DNA of 64,000 bases from Sipunculus nudus (lineage: Eukaryota > Annelida > Sipuncula > Golfingiida > Sipunculidae): NCBI GenBank assembly GCA_026874595.1, contig CM049306.1, forward strand, positions 46,874,019 through 46,938,018. The letters are read 5' to 3'. The notes under the pieces were generated by a model, which saw nothing but the letters and a program-made list of their open reading frames with translations, searched no databases and was not told the DNA's origin. Shown piece after piece: positions 23,057 to 34,637 of this stretch; position 1 is the first letter of the stretch; each line of letters opens with the position of its first letter. The translations under genes were made by a program, and so were the position numbers.

Positions 23057-25715
23057 TAATTTTTTAATATTAAGTTTATTTTGTCCATATATTTAGCACT
23101 TCCTATATGCAATGTGGTATTAGAAAAAAAATTCTAAAAGCTCAAATGAAATGATTTGACCGAACACATAATTGGATAAGCAGTGTAATATACCCCTAAA
23201 CGTTTGATTATACTTGTTAAAAAAACAGTTTTTTTTAATTTATACATTTTTAAATTTTGTACTGTCCAGAGGTGACCGTTGCATTCAAATGGCTATTCGG
23301 CTGGCCCCGTCCAATTATTGACCTGTGACGTCAAAGCAGACAAACAACTCAGTGCCTGGCTGCAGCAGCCCCGGTCACTCACTTCTGTATAAACGCGTGT
23401 CACGACTGACTGTGTTTGTTATTGTCCCGGAAAAACATGCTTGATACCCTAAAACATACGTGCTGACTTTGCATGGAATACACTGAATACTATATTTTCA
23501 TCGTATTTCTTTTGTAAATGTTTGCATTTTCCACCAAAGAGTAAAAGTTTATTTAAATGTGCTGTGATGACAGTTGGGAAGATCGTTTAACAACACGGTA
23601 CGCAGTGTGTGGCTCACTTATATACTATGTACGCCCTACAACATTGCGTCTGCTTTATAGAAACATGGCAAGTTCATTGTGAAGGTTTATTCATATCGGC
23701 TGTTTTTATATATTTATAATATAACGGATAACTTAAATATATTCAAAACATAAACACGTTTTTACTGATACGTGCGCGGGACTTTTCATGGCAATTCCCC
23801 CTGCCTCGGTACTACGGGCGGGTATGCCTATGTGACCATGTCATCATCTGTAACAGGACGACATACCCGGAAAAGCGGACTAGTAGGGATAGAAGACAAA
23901 AGAACAAATTATTTTATTTTTTTCGCCACATTTTACAGATGAAAATCATCATCTGAAGATTGACAGACTTGTAATGTTGTATTATCACTTACTGTGTAAA
24001 AGATTGGCATCGACGGCACACGGTTAGACCTGGTTATGACTTGAATGAAACGGTAAAAACGGACACAGCGAAAGTGCATACGGTCCGTTTAATGAGTGTG
24101 GATAATTTGCTTTGCTATAATGATTACAAATATTACGCTTTCTGATTCACATTGGTGAAAGCTTTCATGTCCAATCCACCCAAGCCGGAACTTTTTTGTC
24201 AGTGCAAAATCACACCGACCAGCGGGGTCGAAGGTCAGATGACGTCTATTCAAATAAAATAGAGGTCAACAAATGGACGCATGGGTCAAATGACATCAGC
24301 CAATGGGCTTGTGGATCAAGTGTCACAGTGTAAATAATGATTAGCTTTTTCTGGACTTTAACCTGTGCAGCAAGCACTTGTTAGTTTAAAATTATACATC
24401 GTTCAATGAGGCTCGCTCACATGAGAATGAGCCGAATGCCGCGGTCTTATGCCTGCTTTTATAATGTGTTCTATATTTTACGGCTGCATTTCATGACGCA
24501 TCAATTAGTGTTCCAAAATATCGCTATCCTAAAAAGGCGAGACATGCATTTTAATTGATTCGCAGACACAACAACACTAATTGAAAGGTCCACTTTGCGT
24601 CGTAAATTGCTATGCGATACCGCTTATTTCGAGCCTTACAGGATCAGAGCTTTTGCCGCTGTCACTTAAACAGTGACTAGCGCCCGCATGACTGACTGAC
24701 CGTGTTGGTCTGGCATGACGACACACGTCGTGCCTGCCCAGCTGTTGCGTGCTGCGCTCGGCAGATTCGGTAAACAGCGTGATCTCTACGATATATTTTG
24801 GTTTTATCATTAGTTTTAAAAAAATAAAATGGTCGGGGATCATGTATCAAATGTTATTTTAAGATATATACTACTGGAAAACCGATTTTATTGTGATTGT
24901 TGGCCGTATCGTTTCATATGAGCTTTAATGCTAGTTTTTTAAATCAGATTATGACCTAATTTTTTTTTGCATATTATTTTGATATAAGCCATATATTGCG
25001 ATATAAAATCAGAATCAAGCATGTCACCACAGATCTTTAAAAAATAACCTTTGACATTTATATGTTAAAGTATAATACAAATCATAATGGTCGTCTCATG
25101 AGCTCAGTATTTTTGATAGATCAGTTTATCAAATATCTATTCATCGGTGTAACATTAAGAGAATCACTGATTTTTATTCCAACAGTGTCCTGGACAGATA
25201 TATTCTTTGGTTTTATCTGGTTTCTGTATCTTGTTTCTGCTCTTTTTGCAGTAGAAAAGTAGGTATCTCTTGCTTTATTGCGCATTTTTGTGTGTTGTGT
25301 TTCTACATCTTCGTTGGTAACCAGATTTTCATGTGGCCAGGTAATATATTGGCCCTCCTAAAGTGACTCGATCATCTAAGGGGTTGTTGGCTGATGTCAC
25401 CAGGGAAGAACCCTGGGCACTTGGATCACACTGTGGGTTCGAGTGTTAACCTCAGAATCATGAAGAGTTTTAACATTTTGAAGAAAAAATCCTTCAGCCA
25501 TAGTAATTCCTTATCTCAGTTATATTTATTACGTATATATAAAGCAGTGAACTCTCTTATATTATCAAACCTATAAATACCTTGAAATGAAAGTACTAAT
25601 TTCTCTGCATGTATTATTCAATAAGGTTCTTGAAATCTATGGCATGATGGTGTTAAATTTAATACTTGTTATAATTAAGAACCACAAAAGTTATACACAG
25701 TAACTTCAACAACTA
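22980..25715. other. Unit B sequence without a gene, with a B-specific insert
   Basis: A (TA)n tract lies at 23008-23051. From about 23200 to 25150 unit B has roughly 1.9 kb that units C and D lack at this position, since CTGGTTTCTGTATCTTGTTT resumes the shared order near 25219. No protein or RNA was recognised in that insert, and its class is unknown. Confidence 0.45.
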
Positions 25716-26898
25716 TTATTTATTTTTATCCAGCCTTACATCAGGTCTGTCTACCATTTGTATGTTCTTTTGGTTGCTTTTCCTCGCGTTTTCGACATGA
25801 TGAATAATTTTATCTTTACCTTATTCCTGTGTGAAAATTACCTTATAAATTCCAAACCATTACTGCCGTTGTGTGTTTTATTAAATTTATCAAACTCATT
25901 TGCACTGCTCAGCTGCCGATGGCGTATTCCCGCAATTTCAGCGACTATACCAGTAATATAGACGTCAACCCAGAAGGATTTACTGTAAAATGAATTGTTA
26001 TACAAGTCTACAACGACATCGCTGGAGAAAATATAAGCGATTCCAGAACAGAATACAGGGTTTTTTTCCCCTTTGTATTCATCCTCAGATACGAACCATT
26101 TCCCCGCCTTATTTCGTACAACATGCCTATTATAATAGGCACAACACAGTATCAACCTCCTCTGAGCCTCTTTTGGTAGATTCCGAAGTTCCTCAACCAC
26201 CGCGAAGGTATTAACAAACATATCATCATCCATTTGAGAACATAGGGTACATGCTGGCAGTGATGAGCAATGAACTTAAGAGCTGCGATTGCCTTATAGG
26301 TTTAATTCTCGTAAGAGTCGTGAAAGTCTTCTCGGAGTATGTCCCGGTGAACCTGGGTGATTGCTTCCTGTATCTCTGTATCTGGGGTAGATCCCAGCAC
26401 GAAAAGAAGTTTCAACTTGAAATCTTTGAAGAACTTTTGGTTAGCCCAGTGTTCCGAATGAAGTCTCTCCTGACGTAATGATCAGGCGACGTGTGCACAT
26501 AGATAAATAAGAAGTGTTCTTCATCACACAAGTTACCTGGTTGTATTATATAACTGAAGTCATGTGGGTTTACAATTAGCAAAGTGTCTTTAATAAAGGA
26601 TGACTTTTTCTTCATGGTGATATGGTTCTTTGAGGATATAGCAGGGAAATTCGAAAAGTCCTGATCTGATCCTTAAAAAGTGCTTTCGGGTTTAGTGTAT
26701 CCTGTCGCAAGCTATGTCTGAGGCTGAAAGCTTATACTATAGTAAGCTGAGAACAGTCTTCAAAGTAAAGTTGGTCAACCCTCTCAAGCTTGCTAAATTC
26801 TGCCTGCTGCACTTCGTCCGTAGACCTTCCAGCACTTGCCAACACACGTAAAGCGACAAAAAGGCCAGGAGGCTGACGAGCGCTTTCCGTCTAAACAT
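25716..26898 (-). pseudogene. GT31 beta-1,3-galactosyltransferase-like pseudogene, array copy B
   Basis: The copy aligns by eye with copies A, C and D from the start (26898) to the stop position, but it is broken many times. Soon after the anchor the stem has a deletion and leaves frame, reaching a stop. Further single-base losses occur in the stem near 26670, at the RRDFIRKNWA box near 26450, and directly before the DDD motif near 26230. NLTYK has a nonsense change. The first D of DDVYITG is missing by an in-frame loss, and a block near the C-terminus is deleted. Two open pieces remain, 26412-26615 and 25838-26233. It shares a longer stem with copy A that C and D lack, and TLLIVNPHDFSY with copy D. 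Confidence 0.88.
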
Positions 26899-28871
26899 GA
26901 TTCGTCCGTAAAACTAAAAGTTCTTGGTGTTTTCACTACCAACTATGAAGTCGTATGCCATGCAGGTAAGTTTGGAAGCTAGTGTTAAATATCTATATAT
27001 TAATCTATAATAATTCTTACAATTTCTTTCTGTAGTTGTTGAATCACTTAAACGTTTTCAGTTGCAAATTTAATTGAATTTGCTAAACATCGCATGTTCG
27101 CATGTGAATACTAGATGGTGGTTATTTCAAGATTGTTTTAGATGCAAGATGGCAGATCGAGATGAAGCAGTTTTGTTTGTTTATTGTCAACTACAGAATC
27201 GCTTTCACTCATACCTCCTTTCGTATGCACGCACCCATAACTAAATATTTAGATCGGTTACCTCATCGTACAAAATAGTTTAATATTATTGAATATTAAC
27301 GCTGTAACGCCTATCCAATATATGAGAATTGGTTTAATAAGTGGACCATTGGCAATGACGCTCGGCTGAATCTGACAGATTACTTAAGGCCCTAGCATAT
27401 AATAATATTCTAATATTTATATCATGCAGTTAAAATTTAAGGAGGATCCCGCACGTCCCGGTTTATTGCAAGTCCAATGATTATTGCAAAATCTGACAAG
27501 AAACCTCGCACACAGGTATGTAACCCGGCTCGCATGGGTGCTTGAGCCAGAGCACTCAGGGCATCTTCCGCAGTCTCACCGCTGGGGGTAGTGGATATTT
27601 GGCAAAATAAATCTGTCCTTTTTTGTTACACACAAAGTGACAATATATGCTTGCTTCAAAAGTGCGTATACCTTATAAACAATGTTGACATTATTTAACT
27701 AACATTTGACGAAATACTCAAATTTTCTATAACACTTATATCATGACGTTTAGTCGGCGAACGGAAGCTATGGATATGCCCCTTTTTTCAACGACCCGGA
27801 GGCCTGTGTTTTCAAGCGCCATTTCTCGTTTGTACTAAAAGATTCCAGCTTCATTCAAACAGCCATCGCAACCTAGTGACATTGCTTTTGGATGAAATAA
27901 CTATTTGAAAGTTTTTTTCGGATAACCGAAATATTGACCACATAATTTGAACTTACGAGAAATTACTTACACAGTCTCTCCGATACTTTTATCTTAGTAA
28001 CAAGTTACCTGTTCTTCATGTGGCTGGTACATTATGGCTCCCGGTATATGACAATATGGCACCCGGTTAGTGACAGTATGACTCCAGGTATGTGAGCATT
28101 CGGACACGCCATTTTGCGCATAAATGTCTTTTTATTATCGAATGGGCACAATATAAAAATTGAGTTTCGTTGATTTTTATCATTCCTAAAATTACACCCT
28201 GTATGTCAGACACCGGGTTTACTCCCATCGATCAATTCGTTAAGCGGGGAAACGGGAAAGCCAAGTACAAAAGCCGACCATGATCTGCATAAAAGGCTAA
28301 GGCAACATAGTTCAGGGGGCAGCTCGGCCGCAAACGTTGAACTCGGAGTGCCCTCTCCTTTTATATTAAACCTTCTTGGCCAAACCATTTGTACCCTACT
28401 ATGTATCAGACTGATAGCTGTAATCTATCATTCTCAAAAAGAGCCGCAAGGTCTTACATTCACTACACCCAACATTGTTAACAAGGAATAAGTACGGCGA
28501 AACGGCAAACATACTGCAGGATAAGTTTAATGTGCAAACAATTCAGTAATTTACCAATTTAGTCCATAGAAAATATCTCAGAATAAGGGGTGCCACTGTG
28601 GTTGATATATTTACACAAGGCATATGATCAATATTTGTTAACGGACAATACATCTCATAAGATTTAATAGAGAAATCCAACACGGCAATAAGGGAAAAAG
28701 TGGAAAAGCACTTAAATCTGGTGCTCATATTATTTAGCCCCAGTAAATCCTGGGATATTATCCTTCGGTAGTAGACGAAACATTCACTTGGTATCATCAA
28801 GATGAAACAAGGAAGTTTAAGAGTGAATCAGCAAAGAAAACCGTTTTTGAATAATATAGCAAAAATTTCAC
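26899..28871. other. Unit B flank
   Basis: This is the shared 5' flank of the array copies, interrupted at about 27535-28100 by sequence absent from units C and D. A tract with GACACCGGGTTTACTC near 28207 and the conserved minus-strand open stretch at 28543-28800 follow. No gene was recognised. Confidence 0.45.
28543..28800 (-). other. Open stretch kept in all three array units, unrecognised
   Basis: An 85-codon open frame starts MMIPSECFVYYRRIIS. Counterparts on the minus strand in unit C (about 35340-35541) and unit D (44325-44567) stay open over the shared part, with several residue changes but no stop. No family was recognised, and the copies are young, so the frame may be open by chance. 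Confidence 0.2.
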
Positions 28872-29018
28872 ACTTTCATGACGACAAATTGCTCAGGGGA
28901 AAATATGGGCCGATCCGGGACTCAAACCCATGTAGGTGGCGCGCATGTCCGGCGATCCAACCGCTTCACCAGAAAAGAAAGCTTCCCTAACGAGACATGT
29001 CACCCTGTAACAACACTC
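28872..29018 (-). mobile_element. tRNA-related SINE-like insertion, unit B only
   Basis: Units C (35605-35620) and D (44630-44645) read straight through ATTCACATT..AGTCAGAGTGG, whereas unit B has about 147 extra bases at this point. On the minus strand the insert holds TGGTGAAGCGGTTGGATCGC, like a pol III A box, and GGTTTGAGTCCCGGATC, like a B box, about 40 bases apart. This is the head of a tRNA-derived SINE. It is not a working tRNA, as no proper acceptor stem or cloverleaf could be drawn. No poly-A tail or clear target duplication was seen. Confidence 0.55.
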
Positions 29019-29960
29019 ATTCAGTCAGAATGGATTTAATACAAGCAGATGTACTCATCCCCCTGGTTTAAACTTCCAGCGTCTCACCGAAATGAACCGC
29101 GTTTTGTTTATAAATGGACAAGGGCCTTCACTCAATCACTCAGACAATATAGGTCACAGTGGAGTTCTTAAAATTTTCAACAAAGAACCTAACTTTTGTC
29201 AAAATTAGCATATACTTTATGGGCCAGGCGGCGGTTATGATTTGTGTCTTGTTATTGACAGACGATGGCTTTTAGGGTTTTTCCCAATATCTTGAAGAAT
29301 ATTGGTTCCACTTTTCTGATTTCCCACAGGGTGTGTCAGGACCAGTCAGCATATGAAGATTAAAGTGCTTAAGTCTTTTGGATAGCATCTGTCCTTGTTA
29401 ACATATTGGCGGATGGTTTCTGATGTTTTCACTACATGTGTATACATAAATATAGGAAACAGTGACCTATATATTGGTTTACAAAGAGGACCTTTACAGA
29501 ACCTGTCAGCATCTGTTGTTTAAACTTCTGCGTCTTGCGGTTATGATTTGTTCCTTGTTAATGTTGGACGATGGCTTTCGAGGTTTTCATCCAATAACTA
29601 AGAAATAATGTCGCCTATTTATTTTTTTCCACAAAGGACCTATTAGGATCGTTCCTGTCATTAAATGAAGTTTGAATTTCCTCCTAGGTCTTTCGGTTAT
29701 GATTTAAACTTACCGGTTTGAATTTGTGCCCTGTTTACGGAGGGCCGGCTAGACTGACGACGGAGAAAGAGTGATCGCTATAGCTCAGGTGACTTTCAGT
29801 CAGCTGATTCCAAATGGATACGAACACTCAACGACGGGAAGGCAAAACTAGATGCGTCAACACCAGTCTGACAAAGTAACAGATATTATGCCTCAGCAGC
29901 GGGTCTGATGACAGTCGCAAGGCCATCGCATGACTGATCGCAATATGGTCAAGGTTAGTC
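29019..29960. other. Unit B flank with decayed repeat element
   Basis: This block is shared with units C (35620-36560) and D (44640-45520). It contains imperfect internal repeats around GGCGGTTATGATTT and ends near 29735-29815 in a segment like the right terminal repeat of the 1731-7844 element (GAGTGATCGCTATAGCTCAG). It is probably an older relative of that element that was duplicated with the unit. Confidence 0.45.
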
Positions 29961-30214
29961 CAGGGGCGTCAATATAGGGGGGAAGGGGGGTATATATATG
30001 CCCATTTTTTGGCAAGGGGGGATGGCCAATGTTATCATCCCCCCCCCAACTTTTCAGAGAATAATATTATAATATTGCAAATAAAATACATAAATAAATA
30101 GAATTAAAGACTTAAGATCCATTTACTAAAAAATATTATATCTAAACCTTTTTTGAATAACAAAACCTTATTTTCTATTTAAATATTATAATTATCTGAA
30201 ATATGACTAACATT

Positions 30215-30275
<61 letters not shown>

Positions 30276-30370
30276 GAATATGTCACTCAGAGATGCTAAA
30301 AAATGTATATGTGTGTATATATTTACAAAGTCATCCCCCCCCCAACCTGGCAGAAAAATTGACGCCACTG
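29961..30370. mobile_element. hAT-type MITE, copy 2, in unit B
   Basis: The ends CAGGGGCGTCAATATAG and (minus strand) CAGTGGCGTCAATTTTTC match copy 1 at 19000-19390. The target GGTTAGTC is duplicated exactly at 29953-29960 and 30371-30378. Units C and D have a single, uninterrupted target (GGCTAATC near 36559 and GGTTAGTA near 45518). A (TA)n tract at 30219-30272 lies inside. There is no coding capacity. Confidence 0.92.
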
Positions 30371-31320
30371 GGTTAGTCTTAAGCCTTGGTCCGAAATGGA
30401 CGCACGGATTTTGGGATCGTACGTCCCCTGCGTATTTTGGGTGCCTTCGAGGTCGTGGAGGTCGTACAGGTAGAGGATACGATGATCGCACAACAAGTCT
30501 GATGTGGTCACTGGGGGTCGTGCAATGTAAGTGCTAAAGTTGTTTTTTGTCGCAATTGTTTTTATGAAAAAAAATCGCAGTCATTTCCGTTTTCTTAGAC
30601 TAATCGCGGTCGCAAGTGATCGAAGTTCAAGTGTGACTGGGCCTTTAGATGGTCGCACGATAGTCTCCAGCCGTTAAAGCCACGGTCTGTAGACAATTTA
30701 CGATTAGCTTCTACAGCCAACGAACTCACGAGTCGTAGAAAGGTTTTTGTGCAAGACCAAAGACCATCTAAAGACCGATTTGACTCTAGCGTTGTGTACA
30801 AAATACTGCAAAACAGTTTTTTTTTGTGCAGAGTTTATTAACATATTTTTTTTAAATCATTGAAATGTATAACGTCAGTCAATCGGATTACAGATTATCC
30901 TTAGTGTCGGCCAACTTATGGTATATTTGAAATGAATTGTGTTCTTTAACCTGTTAGTCCGTGATTCCCATGGGTGGTTAATGATTTATTATTTCGAATT
31001 TGTTATTAACCCGTGCACAATGATGATTGATTGAGTACGATAAGGCTTTCGGTATATAAATGAAAACTAAGACTTTCAGGTTTTTGTCAATTAAAACGTT
31101 ATTTTTGTATGAACACTGATAATAAGTCATCGGACTTATCTGATTTATGGATAAATTGTTAATTATAATTTTTTTTAACTAAAGCGCTTGTACAGGTTTC
31201 TTTTTTGTGCCGTTATCTCATTCTAACTGCATATAGTTTAGATGGGTTTGATTGACCGGTTTATCCTAAAGTTATGCAATAAGTAAACATGAAAAAGGGT
31301 TCATCTCAATATAGGCATGA
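30371..31320. other. Unit B right end
   Basis: This block is shared with unit C at about 36560-37500 and, split by the retrotransposon, with unit D. It includes AAGCCTTGGTCCGAAATGGA and GTCGCACGATAGTCT segments. No gene was recognised. Confidence 0.5.
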
Positions 31321-32158
31321 AGGGAACTGGTCGAGGACAGATCATGATTTTGATCTGGATTAAGCCAGTTCTAAACTCGACCAGTCCAGATTGTGATTGG
31401 GATCTTGACTAGGTCAGATCAAAATTCATCCTCTCAGAATAAAATCTTTGCCCAGGATTGAACTCAGAATGTTCTCAGTGTAATATGATTAAAAGGGGTA
31501 TATAATTTGCAGGTATATATATTTTCTTTCAATATTTTTTTTCAATATTAACATTATATTTTGTACATATATGAAACACTTCCTATAAGCAATGTGGTAA
31601 GAGATTTAATATTCTCAAAGCTAAAATGAAATGATTTGTTCGAACACATTATTTGATTTGTAGTGTAGAGCCTGTAGAGAGCCCTTTTATTAGATGAGAC
31701 TGATAACACTTTACATGGCAAAAGGAGAGCATCAGAGTTGGTACGATCATGACTGACATGTATATTATTAAGTTTTATCTGGTTTCTGTATCTTGTTTCT
31801 GCTCTTTTTGCAGTAGACAAGTAGGTATCTCTTGCTTCATTTTTTGTGTGGTGTTTATACAACTTCGTTGGGTATCAGATTTTCATGTGGCCAGGTAATG
31901 TATTGGCCCTCCTGACCAGAACCCTGGTCACTTGGATCACACTGTGGGTTTGAGTGTTAACCTCAGAACCATGAAGAGTTTTACGTATATATAAAGCATA
32001 TATTATCCAGTCTTAAAATACCTTGAAATGAAAGTACTAATTTCTCTGCATATATCATTCAATTAGGTTCTTGATATCTATGGCGTTATGGTGTAAAATT
32101 TAATAATTGTTATAATTTAGTACCATCAAAGTTATACACTATCTTTAACAACAATTAT

Positions 32159-33367
32159 TTATTTTTTGTCCAGCTTTACAACTGGTCTTTCTACTATCTT
32201 TACGATCTTTTTGTTGCTTTTTTTCGCGTTTTCGACATGTTTAATAATTTTATCCCACAATGTAATAGCTCTTTCTACCTTATTCCTGTGTGAAAAGTAC
32301 TTTATAAATTCCCAGCCATTACTGCCGATGTGTGTTTTATAAAATTTATCAAAGTTAAACGCATATGCACTGCTCAGCTGCCGATGGCGTATTCCCGTAA
32401 TTTCAGGGAGTATTCCAGTAATATAGACGTCGTCAATCCAGAAGAATTTATTGTAAAGTGAATTGTTATACAAGTCTACTGCGACATCGCTAGAGAAAAT
32501 ATAGGCAGATCCAGAACAGTATACAGGGTATTTGTTTCCTTTGTATTCATCCTCAGAAACGAACCATTTTCCCGCCTTATTTCGTACAGCATGCCTATTA
32601 TAAAAGGTACAACACAGAATCAACCGCCTCTGAGCCTCTTTTGGTAGATTCCGAAGTTCCTCAACCACCGCGAAGGTATTTACAAACATATCATCATCCG
32701 TTTTGAGAACATAGGGTACATGCTGACAGTGACGAGCAATGTACTTCAGAGCTGCGATAGCCTTGTAGGTTAAGTTCCTGTACGAGTCGTGAAAGTCTTC
32801 TTGGAGTATGTCCCGGTGAACCTGGGATTCCATGGTGATTGCTTCCTGTATCCCTGCATCTGGGGTAGATCCTAGCACGAAAAGAAGTTTCAACTTGAAA
32901 TCTTTGAAGAATTTTTGGTTAGCCCAGTTTTTCCGAATGAAGTCTCTCCTGACGTAATGATCAGGCGAGGTGTGCACGTAGATAAATAAGAAGAGTTCTT
33001 CATCACACAAGTTACCTGGGTGTATTTTATAATTGAAGTCATGTGGATTTACAATAGGCAAGGTGTCTTTAATAAAAGACGACTTTTTATTAATGGTGAT
33101 ATTTTTCTTTGAGGATATAGCAGGGAAATTCGAAAAGTCCTCATCTGTTTCCTTCAGAAATGCTTTCTGGTTTAGCGTATCCTGTCGCAAGCTTTGTCTG
33201 AAACTGTAAGGTGATACTGTAGTAAGATGAGAACGGTCTTCGGTGTTTAGTTGGCCAACGCTGTCAAGCTTAGACTTAACTTTTTCGCTAATGTAACCTA
33301 CAAACACTTGCCAACTCACGTAAAGCAACAAAAAGGCCAGGAGCTTGAACGCTTTCTGTCTAAACAT
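32159..33367 (-). CDS. Beta-1,3-galactosyltransferase-like protein (GT31), array copy C
   Basis: This is a complete single-exon gene of 402 residues. It has the family layout: signal anchor at about 7-24, a stem 12 residues shorter than in copy A, then RRDFIRKNWA, DILQEDFHDSYRNLTYK, LKTDDDMFVN, KWFVS, YPVYCSGSAY and DDVYITG. It is predicted to be a Golgi UDP-sugar beta-1,3-transferase with unknown acceptor. The gene is a mosaic. Its N-terminal region shares the copy D stem deletion, and its C-terminal region reads FIKYFSHRNKVERAITLWDK exactly as in copy D. The intervening stretch, about 32640-33235, is almost the same as copy A, including TLPIVNPHDFNYKIHPGN where B and D have TLLIVNPHDFS. The start is preceded by CGGAGGAATC. 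Confidence 0.93.
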   Translation of the reverse strand: MFRQKAFKLLAFLLLYVSWQVFVGYISEKVKSKLDSVGQLNTEDRSHLTTVSPYSFRQSLRQDTLNQKAFLKETDEDFSNFPAISSKKNITINKKSSFIKDTLPIVNPHDFNYKIHPGNLCDEELFLFIYVHTSPDHYVRRDFIRKNWANQKFFKDFKLKLLFVLGSTPDAGIQEAITMESQVHRDILQEDFHDSYRNLTYKAIAALKYIARHCQHVPYVLKTDDDMFVNTFAVVEELRNLPKEAQRRLILCCTFYNRHAVRNKAGKWFVSEDEYKGNKYPVYCSGSAYIFSSDVAVDLYNNSLYNKFFWIDDVYITGILPEITGIRHRQLSSAYAFNFDKFYKTHIGSNGWEFIKYFSHRNKVERAITLWDKIIKHVENAKKSNKKIVKIVERPVVKLDKK

Positions 33368-34637
33368 GATTCCTCCGTAAAACTAAAGGTTCTTGGTGTT
33401 TTCACCACCAAATATGAAGTCATATGCCGTGGAGGTGTATTTTCAAGCAAGGGATAAATATCTATATATTGATCTATATATAATTCTGGCATTTTTTCCC
33501 GTAGTTATTGAACCACAGGAACGTTTTCAGATGCAATTTCAATTGAATTTGCTAAACATCGCATGTTCGCAAGTGAATACTAGATGGTGGTTATTTCAGG
33601 ATTGATTTAGATGCAAGATGGCAGGTTGAAATGAAGTAGTTTGGTTTGTTTATTGTCAACTACAGAATAGCTTTCACCCATATGCCATTACGTGGGCACG
33701 CACCCATAATTGATTATTCAGATAGGTAACCCAATCGTACTAAGAAGTTCAACATTAATGAATATTTTCCGCTGTAAGGGCAATCCTATATACGAGATTT
33801 TGGTATAATATGTGGCCGAAGGGCCATTGCGCTCGGCTGAATCTGACAGATTACTTATGCCCCTAGCATATAATAATATTCTAATATTTATATCAAGTTC
33901 TAGCTAATATTTATATCATGCAGTTATTATATAAGCAGCATTTCGCGCTTCCCGGTTCAATGCAGGCCCGATGATATGTGAGAAATCTGATAAGAAATTT
34001 CGTACGCATGTGTGAAACCCAGCTTGCATGGCAATCACTACGCTTTGGCCTTTTGAAATCAGTTCGGTAAAGTTAAAAAAAAGGCCTCACTCTCATCTCT
34101 GGGGGGGGGGGGGGGGGGGGGGTCATTCGGGGAAAGCCATTTTTCGCATGAATATGTCTTTTATTATCGAAGGTGCACAATATGAAAATCGACTTCCGTT
34201 GATTCTTATCATTCCTCAAAATACACCCGGTATGTCAGACACCGGGTTTACTCTCACGATCGTGAGCCACAAAACGAACCGATCAATCCACCCATCGAGG
34301 AAGCGGCAAAGCCGAGTACAACAGCCGACCATGCCCTGCTCAATAGGCTATCAACAAGGTTCAGGGGACAGCACGCCCGCAAACGTTGAACTCGGACAGC
34401 CCTCTTTTTTTATGTTCATTCTTCCCTACTATGTATCACACTGATAGCTGTAGTCCATGATTCTCAACAAGGGCCGCAAGGTCTTTCTTTACAATTCTTC
34501 ACACTGTTAACAAGGAATAAATACCGCGAAACTGCAAATATACTGCAGGATAAGCTTGAAAATGCATATACTATTCACTAATATACCATTTTAGTTCATA
34601 GAAAATATCTTAAAATAAGTGGTACCACCTGTAGTTG
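33368..34637. other. Unit C flank
   Basis: The shared 5' flank of the array copies continues here. A run of 22 G lies at 34101-34122, where unit D has six G (43853-43858). The stretch also holds the GACACCGGGTTTACTC block. The overlapping open frame of about 138 codons is broken in the other units and shows no motif. Confidence 0.5.

Larger units (their letters stand above)
22787..31320. repeat. Segmental duplication unit B
   Basis: Unit B shares ordered blocks with units C and D: a GGGATCTGGAC..GGCCAGATC block near 22850-22950, the GT31 coding copy, its 5' flank, a block with GACACCGGGTTTACTC near 28207, a block with AATCCTGGGATATTATCC near 28745, a block with GGCGGTTATGATTT near 29228 and AAGCCTTGGTCCGAAATGGA near 30381. 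Unit-specific inserts lie near 23200-25150, 27535-28100, 28872-29018 and 29961-30370. The coding copy is dead. Confidence 0.75.

Noticed and set aside
28905-28972. A working tRNA gene on the minus strand
   Set aside because: A-box-like and B-box-like motifs are present, but no acceptor stem or full cloverleaf could be drawn, and the block is a unit-specific insertion, so a SINE head fits better.
34028-34444. A 138-codon plus-strand frame in unit C
   Set aside because: It runs through a poly-G tract, and the matching positions in units B and D are shifted or stopped.
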